A stretch of 64,000 nt of DNA, taken from assembly GCA_964017195.1 (NCBI GenBank), contig OZ024896.1:1116001-1180000 (forward strand). Direction: 5' to 3'. Under the pieces are notes generated by a model, which did no database searches, was not told the origin of the DNA, and saw nothing but the letters and a program-made list of their open reading frames with translations. Position numbers and translations under genes: made by a program. Below, piece by piece: positions 38,913 through 49,494 of the stretch; positions within the stretch are counted from its first letter, which is position 1; each line of letters starts with the position of its first letter. This DNA is from Siderastrea radians. Its lineage: Eukaryota > Cnidaria > Anthozoa > Scleractinia > Rhizangiidae.

Positions 38913-40544
38913 AGGGTCTGGGAATGCCTCAAAATGGGGTTTATTCCCTAAGGATCTCACATATCGCAATTTCTTTGTACTTTTGCACAAAAGGAATTTT
39001 TTCGGATGGTCCCAAAGGGTTTGAATGCATTTGGGACCTTTGCGCATGCAGCTGAGAGCGGCTTTTAGCTTTTATCTGCTTTTTGGGACCAATTCAAGCC
39101 CTGAAAAAGTGCAGCATTTTTTACTATCGCCAAATTCTATAAAAATAGCGCCAAATGCATTGTTTTTTGGTGCCGCAACGGGATCTGAGGTGCTTTTATG
39201 CTGCAGCCGTTGCACCAAAATCAGCACTTTTTTGAAAGACCCACACCACCCCTCTGAAAACAGAAATATTCACCTTATCGACAGAATTGCAGACTTTCTA
39301 CACAATAAACTTTTTTTTCTGATAGCCCCCAGGGATTTGCATTTTTTGGGGCCTCTGGGGAGCATTTTTAGCGCACCTGAGCACTTGCAACACCTTTTTT
39401 TAGCCTCTGGAAATGCTCCAAAATGGGGTTTTTTCCCTAAGGATCTCACATATCGCGATGTTTCTGTACTTTTCCACAAAAGGAATTTTTTTCGGATGGT
39501 CCCGAAGGGTTTGAATGCATTTGGGACCTTTGCGCATGCAGCTGAGAGCGGCAATCACCTTTTTAGGGTCTGGGAATGCCTCAAAATGGGTTTTTTTCCC
39601 TAAGGATTTCACATATCGCGATTTCTTTGTACTTTTGCCCAATAGGAATTTTTTTCGTATGGTCCCAAAGGGTTTGAATGCATTTGGGACCTTTGCGCAT
39701 GCAGCTGAGAGCGGCAATTAGCTTTTTTCTGCTTTTTGGGACCAATTCAAGCCCTGAAAAAGTGCAGCAATTTTTAGTATCGAAAAAATTCTATAAAAAT
39801 AGCGCAAAACGCATTGTTGTTTGGTGCCGCAACGGGATCTGAGGTGCTTTTATGCTGGGGCCGTAGCACCAAAATCAGCACCTTTTTGAGGGACCCACCC
39901 CACCCCTCTGAAAACGGAAATATCCACCTTATCGACAGAATCGCAGACTTTCTACACAATAAACTTTTTTTTCTGATAGCCCCAAGGGATTTGCATTGTT
40001 TGGTTCCTCTGGGGAGAAATTTTAGCGCACCTGAGCACGTGCAACACCTTTGTTAGCCTCTGGAAATGCCCCAAACTGGGGTTTTTTCCCTAAGGATCTC
40101 ACATTTCGCGATTTCTTTGTACTTTTGCACAAAAGGAATTTTTTTTCGGAGGGTCCCAAAGGGTTTGAATGCATTTGGGACCTTTGCGCATGCAGCTGAG
40201 AGCGGCAATTAGCTTTTTGCTGCTTCTTGGGACCAATTCAAGCCCTGAAAAAGTGCAGCATTTTTTAGTGTCGCCAAATTCTATAAAACTAGCGCCAAAT
40301 GCATTGTTTTTTGGTGCCGCAACGGGATCTGAGGTGCTTTTATGCTGGGGCCGTTGCAACAAAATCAGCACTTTTTTGAGGGACCCACCCCAGCCCTCTG
40401 AAAACGGAAATATCCACCTTATCGACAGAATCGCAGACTTTCTACACAATAAACTTTTTTTTCTTATAGCCATGAGGGATTTGCATTTTTGGGGGCCTCT
40501 GGGGAGCATTTTTAGCGCACCTGAGCACGTGCAACACCTTCTTT
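38913..40544 (+). repeat. 1.6 kb duplicated segment, copy 2
   Basis: Offset 2933 from 35980-37610, covering the end of the tetramer begun at 38750, a tetramer (39402) and a trimer (40055). Private changes include GAAAGACCC at the start of B2 (39235) and AACGCATTGTTG in the B1 at 39728. Confidence 0.85.
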
Positions 40545-42987
40545 AGCCTCTGGGAATGCTCCAAAATGGGGTTTTTTCCCTAAGGATCTCACATATCGCG
40601 ATTTCTTTGTACTTTTGCACAAAAGGAATTTTTTTCGGATGGTCCCAAAGGGTTTGAATGCATTTGGGACCTTTGCGCATGCAGCTGAGAGCGGGAATTA
40701 GCTTTTGAGGGTCTGGGAATGCCTCAAAATGGGTTTTTTTTCCTAAGGATCTCACATATCTCGATTTCTTTGTACTTGTGTACAAAAGGAATTTTTTTCG
40801 GATGGTCCCAAAGGGTTTGAATGCATTTGGGACCTTTGCGCATGCAGCTGAGAGCGGCAATTAGCTTTTTTCTGCTTTTTGGGACCAATTCAAGCCCTGA
40901 ACAAAGTGCAGCATTTTTTAGTATCGTCACATTCTATAAACATAGCGCCAAATGCATTTTTTTTTGGTGCCGCAACGGGATCTGAGGTGCTTTTATGCTG
41001 GGGCCGTTGCACCAAAATCAGCACTTTTTTGAGGGACCCACCCCAGCCCTCTGAAAACGGAAATATCCACCTTATCGACAGAATCGCAGACTTTCTACAC
41101 AATAAACTTTTTTTTCTGATAGCCCCGAGGGATTTGCATTTTTTGGGGTCTCTGGGAGCACTTTTAGCGCACCTGAGCACGTGCAACACCTTTTATAGCC
41201 TCTGGGAATGCTCCAAAATGGGGTTTTTTCCCTAAGTATTTCACATATCGCGATTTCTTTGTACTTTTGCACAAAAGGAATTTTTTTCGGATGTTCCCAA
41301 AGGGTTTGAATGCATTTGGGACCGTTGCGCATGCAGCTGAGAGCGGCAATTAGCTTTTTTCTACTTTTTGGGACCAATTCAAGCCCTGAAAAAGTGCAGC
41401 ATTTTTTAGTATCGCCAAATTCTATAAAAATAACGCCAAATGCATTGTTTTTGGTGCCGCAACGGGATCTGAGGTGCTTTTATGCTGGGGCCGTTGCACC
41501 AAAATCAGCACTTTTTTGAGGGACCCACCCCAGCCCTCTGAAAACGGAAATATCCACCTTATCGACAGAATCGCAGACTTTGTACACGATAAACTTTTTT
41601 TCCTGATAGCCCCGAGGAAATTGCATTTTTTGGGGCCTCTGGGGAGCATTTCTAGCGCACCTGAGCACGTGCAACACCTTTTTTAGCCTCTGGGAATGCT
41701 CCAAAATGGGGTTTTTTCCCTAAGGATCTCACATATCGCGATTTCTTTGTACTTTTGCACAAAAGGATTTTTTTCGGATGGTCCCAAAGGGTTTGAATGC
41801 ATTTGGGACCTTTTTGCATGCAGTTGAGAGCGGAAATGAGCTTTTTTCTGCTTTTTGGGACCAATTCAAGCCCTGAAAAAGTGCAGCATTTTTAAGTATC
41901 GCCAAATTCTATAAACATAGCATCAAATGCATTTTTTTTTGGTGCCGCAACGGGATCTGAGGTGCTTTTATGCTGGGGCCGTTGCACCAAAATCAGCACT
42001 TTTTTGAGGGACCCACCCCTTCCCTCTGAAAACGGAAATATCCACCTTATCGAAAGAATCGCAGACTTTCTACACAATAAACTTTTTTTTCTGATAGCCC
42101 CAAGGGATTTGCACTTTTTGGGGCCTCTGGGGAGCGTTTTCAGCGCACCTAAACACGTGCAACATCTTTTTTTAGCCTCTGGGAATGCTCCAAAATGGGG
42201 TTTTTCCCTAAGGATCTCACTTAGCGCGATTTCTTTGTACTTTTGCACAAAAGGAATTTTTTTGGGATAGTCCCAAGGGGTTTGAATGCATTTGGGACGT
42301 TTGCGCATGCAGCAGAGAGCGGCAATTAGCTTTTTAGGGTCTGGGAATGCCTCAAAATGGGGTTTTCTCCCAAAGGATCTCACATATCGCGATTCCTTTG
42401 TACTTGTGCACAAAAGGAATTTTTTTCGGATGGTCCCAAAGGGTTTGAATGCATTTGGGACCTTTGCGCAAGCAGCTGAGAGCGGCAATTAGCTTTTTTC
42501 TTCTTTTTGGGACCAATTCAAGCCCTGAAAAAGTGCAGCATTTTTTAGTATCACCAAATTCTATAAAAATAGCGCCAAATGCATTGTTTTTTGGTGCCGC
42601 AACGGGATCTGAGGTGCTTTTATGCTGGGGCCGTTGCACCAAAATCAGCACTTTTTTGAGGGACCCACCCCACCCCTCTGAAAACGGAAATATCCACCTT
42701 ATCGATGAAATGGCAGACTTTCTACACAATAAACTTCTTTTTCTGATAGCCCCGAGGGATTTGCATTTTTTGGGGCCTCTGGGGAGCATATTTAGCGCAC
42801 CTGAGCACGTGCAACACCTTTTTTAGCCTCTGGGAATGCTCCAAAATGGGGTTTTTTCCCTAAGGATCTGACATATCGCGATTTCTTTGTACTTTTGCAC
42901 AAAAGGAATTTTTTTCGGATGGTCCCAAGGGGTTTGAATGCATTTGGGACCTTTGCGCATGCAGCTGAGAGCGGCAATTAGCTTTTT
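40545..42987 (+). repeat. Tetramers and trimers with a collapsed cassette
   Basis: Units start at 40545 (4), 41197 (3), 41685 (3), 42174 (4) and 42825 (4, continuing). The pair at 41685-42824 carries the outer markers of the signature cassette but lacks the chimera. Its B2 (42007-42173) starts as the cassette's CCCCTTCCC/CGAAAGAATC type and ends as the chimera's B2 type (CCCAAGGGATTTGCAC, AGCGTTTTCAGCGC). Confidence 0.84.
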
Positions 42988-43802
42988 AGGGTCTGGGAAT
43001 GCCTCAAAATGGGGTTTTTTCCCTAAGGATCTCACATATCGCGATTTCCTTGTACTTTTGCACAAAAGGAATTTTTTTCGGATGGTCCCAAAGGGTTTGA
43101 ATGCATTTGGGACCTTTGCACATGCAGCTGAGAGCGGCAATTAGCTTTTTTCTGCTTTTTGGGACCAATTCAAGCCCTGAAAAAGTGCAGCATTTCTTAG
43201 TATCGCCAAATTCTATAAAAATAGCGCCAAATGCATTGTTTTTTGGTGCCGCAACGGGATCTGAGGTGCTTTTATGCTGGGGCCGTTGCACCAAAATCAG
43301 CACTTTTCTGAGGGACCCACCCCACCCCTCTGAAAACGGAAATATCCACCTTATCGACAGAATCGCAGACTTTCTACACAATAAACTTTTTTTTTGTGAT
43401 AGCCCCGAGGGATTTGCATTTTTGGGGGCCTCTGGGGAGCATTTTTAGCGCACCTGAGCACGTGCAACAGGTTTTTAGCCTCTGGGAATGCTCCAAAATG
43501 GGGTTTTTTCCCTAAGGATCTCACATATCGCGATTTCTTTGTACTTTTGCACAAAAGGAGTTTTTTTCGGATGGTCCCAAAGGGTTTGAATGCATTTGGG
43601 ACCTTTGCGCATGCAGCTGAGAGCGGCAATTAGCTTTTTAGGGTCTGGGAATGCCTCAAAATGGAGTTTTTTCCCTAAGGATGTCACATATCGCGATTTC
43701 TTTGTACTTTTCCACAAACGGAATTTTTTTCGGATGGTCCCAAAGGGTTTGAATGCATTTGGGACCCTTGCGCATGCAGCTGAGAGCGGGAATTAGCTTT
43801 TA
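42988..43802 (+). repeat. 815 bp tandem duplication, copy 1
   Basis: Order A2-B1-B2-A1-A2 (42988, 43151, 43311, 43477, 43640), five monomers. Apart from its first few bases I saw no difference from copy 2. Private markers are CAACAGGTTTTTAGCC at the B2 end, AAAAGGAGTTTTTTTC, TCCACAAACGG and GGGACCCTTGCGC. Confidence 0.91.
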
Positions 43803-44617
43803 TTGGTCTGGGAATGCCTCAAAATGGGGTTTTTTCCCTAAGGATCTCACATATCGCGATTTCCTTGTACTTTTGCACAAAAGGAATTTTTTTCGGATGG
43901 TCCCAAAGGGTTTGAATGCATTTGGGACCTTTGCACATGCAGCTGAGAGCGGCAATTAGCTTTTTTCTGCTTTTTGGGACCAATTCAAGCCCTGAAAAAG
44001 TGCAGCATTTCTTAGTATCGCCAAATTCTATAAAAATAGCGCCAAATGCATTGTTTTTTGGTGCCGCAACGGGATCTGAGGTGCTTTTATGCTGGGGCCG
44101 TTGCACCAAAATCAGCACTTTTCTGAGGGACCCACCCCACCCCTCTGAAAACGGAAATATCCACCTTATCGACAGAATCGCAGACTTTCTACACAATAAA
44201 CTTTTTTTTTGTGATAGCCCCGAGGGATTTGCATTTTTGGGGGCCTCTGGGGAGCATTTTTAGCGCACCTGAGCACGTGCAACAGGTTTTTAGCCTCTGG
44301 GAATGCTCCAAAATGGGGTTTTTTCCCTAAGGATCTCACATATCGCGATTTCTTTGTACTTTTGCACAAAAGGAGTTTTTTTCGGATGGTCCCAAAGGGT
44401 TTGAATGCATTTGGGACCTTTGCGCATGCAGCTGAGAGCGGCAATTAGCTTTTTAGGGTCTGGGAATGCCTCAAAATGGAGTTTTTTCCCTAAGGATGTC
44501 ACATATCGCGATTTCTTTGTACTTTTCCACAAACGGAATTTTTTTCGGATGGTCCCAAAGGGTTTGAATGCATTTGGGACCCTTGCGCATGCAGCTGAGA
44601 GCGGGAATTAGCTTTTA
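43803..44617 (+). repeat. 815 bp tandem duplication, copy 2
   Basis: Repeats the five monomers of copy 1 at an offset of 815 (43803, 43966, 44126, 44292, 44455). It opens TTGGTCTGGG rather than AGGGTCTGGG; the same opening recurs at 44618, so the crossover lay inside an A2 monomer. The duplication turned a tetramer neighbourhood into two pentamers. Confidence 0.91.
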
Positions 44618-45105
44618 TTGGTCTGGGAATGCCTCAAAATGGGGTTTTTTCCCTAAGGATCTCACATATCGCGATTTCTTTGTACTTTTGCACAAAAGGA
44701 ATTTTTTTCGGATGGTCCCAAAGGGTTTGAATGCATTTGGGACCTTTGCACATGCTGCTGAGAGCGGCAATTAGCTTTTTTCTGCTTTTTAGGACCAATT
44801 CAAGCCCTGAAAAAGTGCTGCATTTTTTAGTATCGCCAAATTCTATAAAAATAGCGCCAATGCATTGTTTTTTGGTGCCGCAACGGGATCTGAGGTGCTT
44901 TTATGCTGGGGCCGTTGCACCAAAATCAGCAGTTTTTTGAGGGACCCACCCCACCCCTCTGAAAACGGAAATTTCCACCTTATCGACAGAATCGCAGACT
45001 TTCTACACAATAAACTTTTTTTTCTGATAGCCCCGAGGGATTTGCATTTTTTGGGGCCTCTGGGGAGCATTTCTAGCGCACCTGAGCACATGCAACACCT
45101 TTTTT
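44618..45105 (+). repeat. A2-B1-B2 completing a pentamer
   Basis: A2 at 44618, B1 at 44781 and B2 at 44940. The A2 has CACATGCTGCTGAG and the B1 has AAAGTGCTGC and CGCCAATGC, all shared with 51451-51937. This begins the ~1.9 kb segment repeated at 51.5-53.4 kb (offset 6832-6833). Confidence 0.85.
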
Positions 45106-48100
45106 AGCTTCTGGGAATGCTCCAAAATGGGGTTTTTTCCCTAAGGATCTCACATATCGCGATTTCTTTGTACTTTTGCACAAAAGGAATTTTTTTCGGA
45201 TAGTCCCAAAGGGTTTGAATGCATTTGGGACCTTTGCGCATGCAGCTGAGAGCGGCAATTAGCTTTTTAGGGTCTGGGAATGCCTCAAAATGGGGTCTTT
45301 TCCCTAAGGATCTCACATATCGCGATTTCTTTGTACTTTTGCACAAAAGGAATTTTTTCGGATGGTCCGAGAGGGTTTGAATGCATTTGGGACCTTTGCG
45401 CATGCAGCTGAGAGCGGCAATTAGCTTTTTTCTGCTTTTTGGGTACAATTCAAGCCCGGAAAAAGTGCAGCATTTTTAGTATCGCCAAATTCTATAAAAA
45501 TAGCGCCAAATGCATTGTTTTTTGGTGCCGCAACGGGATTTGAGGTGCTTTTATGCTGGGGCCGTTGCACCAAAATCAGCACTTTTTTGAGGGACCCACC
45601 CCACCCCTCTGAAAACGGAAATATCCACCTTATCGACAGAATCGCAGACTTTCTACACAATAAACTTTTTTTTCTTATAGCCCCGAGGGATTTGCCTTTT
45701 TTGGGGCCTCTGGGGAGCATTTTTAGCGCACCTGAGCACGTGCAATACCTTTTTTAGCCTCTTGGAATGCTCCAAAATGGGGTTTTATCCCTAAGGATCT
45801 CACGTGTCGCGATTTCTTTGTACTTTTGCACAAAAGGAATTTTTTTCGGATGGTCCCAAGGTGTTTGAATGCATTTGGGACCTTTGCGCATGCAGCTGAG
45901 AGCGTCAATTAGCTTTTTAGGGTCTGGGAATGCCTCAAAATGGGGTCTTTTCCCTAAGGATCTCACATAGCGCGATTTTTTGTACTTTTGCAGAAAAGGA
46001 ATTTTTTCGGATGGTCCCAAAGGGTTTGAATGCATTTGGGACCTTGGCGCATGCAGCTTTGAGCGGCAATTAGCTTTTTTCTGCTTTTTGGGACCAATTC
46101 AAGCCCCGAAAAAGTGCAGCATTTTTTAGTATCGCCAAATTCTATAAAAATAGCGCCCAATGCATTGTTTTTTGGTGCCGTAACAGGATCTGAGGTGCTT
46201 TTATGCTGGGGCCGTTGCACCAAAATCAGCAGTTTTTTGAGGGACCCACCCCACCCCTCTGAAAACGGAAATATCCACCTTATCGACAGAATCGCAGACT
46301 TTCTACACAATCAACTTTTTTTCTGATAGCCCCGAGGGATTTGCATTTTTTGGGGCCTCTGGGGAGCATTTTTAGCGCACCTGAGCACGTGCAACACCGT
46401 TTTTAGCCTCTGGGAATGCTCCAAAATGGGGTTTTTCCCTAAGGATCTCACATATCGCGTTTTCTTTGTACTTTTGCACAAAAGGAATTTTTTTCGGATG
46501 GTCCCAAAGGGTTTGAATGCATTTGGGACCTTTGCGCATGCAGCTGAGAGCGGCAATTAGCATTTTAGGGTCTGGGAATGCCTCAAAATGGGGTTTTTTC
46601 CCTAAGGATCTCACATATCGCGATTTCGTAGTACTGTTGCACAAAAGGAATTTTTTTCGGATGGTCCCAAAGGGTTTGAATGCATTTGGGACCTTTGCGC
46701 ATGCAGCTGAGAGCGGCAATTAGCTTTTTTCTGCTTCTTGGGACCAATTCAAGCCCTGAAAAAGTGCAGCATTTTTTAGTATCGCCAAATTCTATAAAGA
46801 TAGCGCCAAATGCATTGTTTTTCGGCGCCGCAACGCGATCTGAGGTGCTTTTATGCTGGCGCCGTTGCACCAAAATCAGCACTTTTTGAGGGACTTACCC
46901 CACCCTTCTGAAAACGGAAATATCCACCTTATCGTCAGAATCGCAGACTTTCTACACAATAAACTTTTTTTTCTGATAGCCCCGAGGGATTTGCATTTTT
47001 GGGGGCCTCTGGGGAGCATTTTTAGCGCACCTGAGCACGTGCAACACCTTTTTTAGCCTCTGGGAATGCTCCAATATGGGGTTTTTTCCTAAGGATCTCA
47101 CATACCGCAATTTCTTTGTACTTTTGCACAAAAGGAATTTTTTTCGGATGGTCCCAAAGGGTTTGAATGCATTTCGGACCTTTGCGCATGCAGCTGAGAG
47201 CGGCAATTAGGTTTTTTAGGGTCTGGGAATGCCTCAAAATGGGGTTTTTTCCCTAAGGATCTCACATATTTCGATTTCTTTGTACTTTTGCACAAAAGGA
47301 ATTTTTTTCGGATGGTCCCAAAGGGTTTGAATGCATTTGGGACCTTTGCGCATGCAGCTGAGAGCGGCAATTAGCTTTTTTCTGCTTTTTGGGACCAATT
47401 CAAGCCCTGAAAAAGTGCAGCATTTTTTAGTATCACCAAATTCTATAAAAATAGCGCCCAATGCATTGTTTTTTGGTGCCGCAACGGGATCTGAGGTGCT
47501 TTTATGCTGGGGCTGTTGCACCAAAATCAGCACTTTTTTGAGGGACCCACCCCAGCCCTCTGAAAACGGAAATATCCACCTTATCGACAGAATCGCAGAC
47601 TTTCTACACAATAAACTTTTTTTCTTATAGCCCCGAGGGATGTGCATTTTTTGGGGCCTCTGGGGAGCATTTTTAGCGCACCTGAGCACGTGCAACACCT
47701 TTTTAGCCTCTGGGAATGCTCCAAAATGGGTTTTTCTCCCTAAGGATCTCACATATCGCGATTTCTTCGTACTTTAGCACAAAAGGAATTTTTTTCGGAT
47801 GATCCCAAAGGATTTGAATGCATTTGGGACCTTTGCGCATGCAGCTGAGAGCGGCAATTAGCTTTTTTCTGCTTTTTGGGACCAATTCAAGCCCTGAAAA
47901 AGTGCAGCATTTTTTAGTATCGCCAAATTCTATAAAACTAGCGCCAAATGCATTCTTGTTTGGTGCCGCAACGGGATCTGAGGTGCTTTAATGCTGGGGC
48001 CGTTGCACGAAAATCAGCACTTTTTTGAGGGACCCACCCCACCCCTCTGAAAATGGAAATATCCACCTTATCGAAAGAATCGCAGACTTTCTACACAATA

Positions 48101-48193
48101 AACTTTTTTTTCTGATAGCCCCGAGGGATTTGCATTTTTTGTGGCCTCTGGGGAGCATTTTTAGCGCCCTTGAGCACGTGCAACACCTTTTTT
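45106..48193 (+). repeat. 3.1 kb block, copy 1
   Basis: Unit order is 4,4,4,4,3, starting at 45106, 45756, 46405, 47055 and 47705. It matches 55353-58279 at offsets of 10247 (first part) and 10086 (from 46405). The step of about 161 bp is the A2 at 45919, missing from copy 2. The first part also recurs at 51938-53236. Confidence 0.87.
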
Positions 48194-48356
48194 AGCCTCT
48201 GGGAATGCTCCAAAATGGGGTTTTTTCCCTAAGGATCTCACATATCGCGATTTCTTTGTACTTTTGCACAAAAGGAATTTTTTTCGGATGGTCCCAAAGG
48301 GTTTGAATGCATTTGGGACCTTTGCGCATGCAGCTGAGAGCGGCAATTAGCTTTTT
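48194..48356 (+). repeat. Reference copy of monomer A1 (163 bp)
   Basis: A copy close to the majority A1 sequence. It begins AGCCTCTGGG and ends TTAGCTTTTT. Landmarks in order are GGGG-T6-CCC (about base 27), the 8 bp palindrome ATCGCGAT (48244-48251), the near-palindrome CTTTTG-CA-CAAAAG (48261-48274), a T7 run, the 9 bp inverted repeat GGTCCCAAA/TTTGGGACC with a 13-base loop (48290-48320), and TGCGCATGCAGCTG. A1 is always the monomer that directly follows B2. It differs consistently from A2 only in about the first 18 bases. No coding or RNA gene is proposed. Confidence 0.93.
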
Positions 48357-49494
48357 AGGGTCTGGGAATCCCTCAAAATGGGGTTTTTTCCCTAAGGATC
48401 TCACATATCGCGATTTCTTTGTACTTTTGCACAAAAGGAATTTTTTCGGATGGTCCCAAAGGGTTTGAATGCATTTGGGACCTTTGCGCATGCAGCTGAG
48501 AGCGGCAATTAGCTTTTTTCTGCTTTTTGGGACCAATTCAAGCCCTGAAAAAGTGCAGCATTTCTTAGTATCGCCAAATTCTATAATAATAGCGCCAAAT
48601 GCATTGTTTTTTGGTGACGCGACGGGATCTGAGGTGCTTTTATGCTGGGGCCGTTGCACCAAAATCAGCACTTTTTTGAGGGACCCACCCCTTCCCTCTG
48701 AAAACGGAAATATCCACCTTATCGACAGAATCGCAGACTTTCTACACAATAAACTTTTTTTTCTGATAGCCCCGAGGGATTTGCATTTTTTGGGGCCTCT
48801 GGGGAGCATTTTTAGCGCCCTTGAACACGTGCAACACCTTTTTTAGCCTCTGGAATGCTCCAAAATGGGGTTTTTTCCCTAAGGATCTCACATATCGCGA
48901 TTTCTTTGTACTTTTGCACAAAAGGAATTTTTTTCGGATGGTCCCAAAGGGTTTGAATGCATTTGGGACCTTTGCGCATGCAGCTGAGAGCGGCAATTAG
49001 CTTTTCAGGGTCTGAGAATCCCTCAAAATGGGGTTTTTTCCCTAAGGATCTCACATATCGCGATTTCTTTGTACTTTTGCACAAAAGGAATTTTTTCGGA
49101 TGGTCCCAAAGGGTTTGAATGCATTTGGGACCTTTGCGCATGCAGCTGAGAGCGGCAATTAGCCTTTTTCTGCTTTTTGGGACCAATTCAAGCCCTGAAA
49201 AAGTGCAGCATTTTTTAGTATCGCCAAATTCTATAAAGATAGCGCCAAATGCATTGTTTTCTGGCGCTGCAACGGGATTTGAGGTGCTTTTATGCCGGGG
49301 ACGTTGCACCAAAATCAGCAGTTTTTTGAGGGACCCACCCCACCCCTCTGAAAACGGAAATATCCACCTTATCGACAGAATCGCAGACTTTGTACACAAT
49401 AAACTTTTGTTTCTGATAATCCCGAGGGATGTGCATTTTTTGGGGCCTCTGGGGAGCATTTTTAGCGCACCTGAGCACGTGCAACACCTTTTTT
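48194..49494 (+). repeat. Two tetramers in tandem
   Basis: Units at 48194 and 48845 repeat at an offset of about 651 and share private markers such as GGGAATCCCTC or GAGAATCCCTC at the A2 start. They differ in B1: GGTGACGCGACGGG in the first and GGCGCTGCAACGGG in the second. Confidence 0.85.

Noticed and set aside
48219..48229. GGGG-T6-CCC as a terminator-like hairpin
   Set aside because: The stem is only three pairs, it recurs in every A monomer with no gene upstream, and T-run lengths vary freely.
48299..48311. tRNA-like B-box (GGGTTTGAATGC) in A
   Set aside because: The essential C of GTTCRA is T, no A-box lies at a suitable distance, and no cloverleaf can be drawn.
48194..48356. Internal 41 bp sub-periodicity (163 is about 4 x 41)
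   Set aside because: Cutting A into four 40-41 base parts gives similar-looking ends, but the T-runs and other landmarks are not spaced at 41 bases and the parts do not align convincingly.
48357..48380. Telomere-like motifs (TTTAGGG at A2 starts, CCCTAA in every A)
   Set aside because: Only single heptamers or hexamers occur, once per monomer, never as a tandem run.
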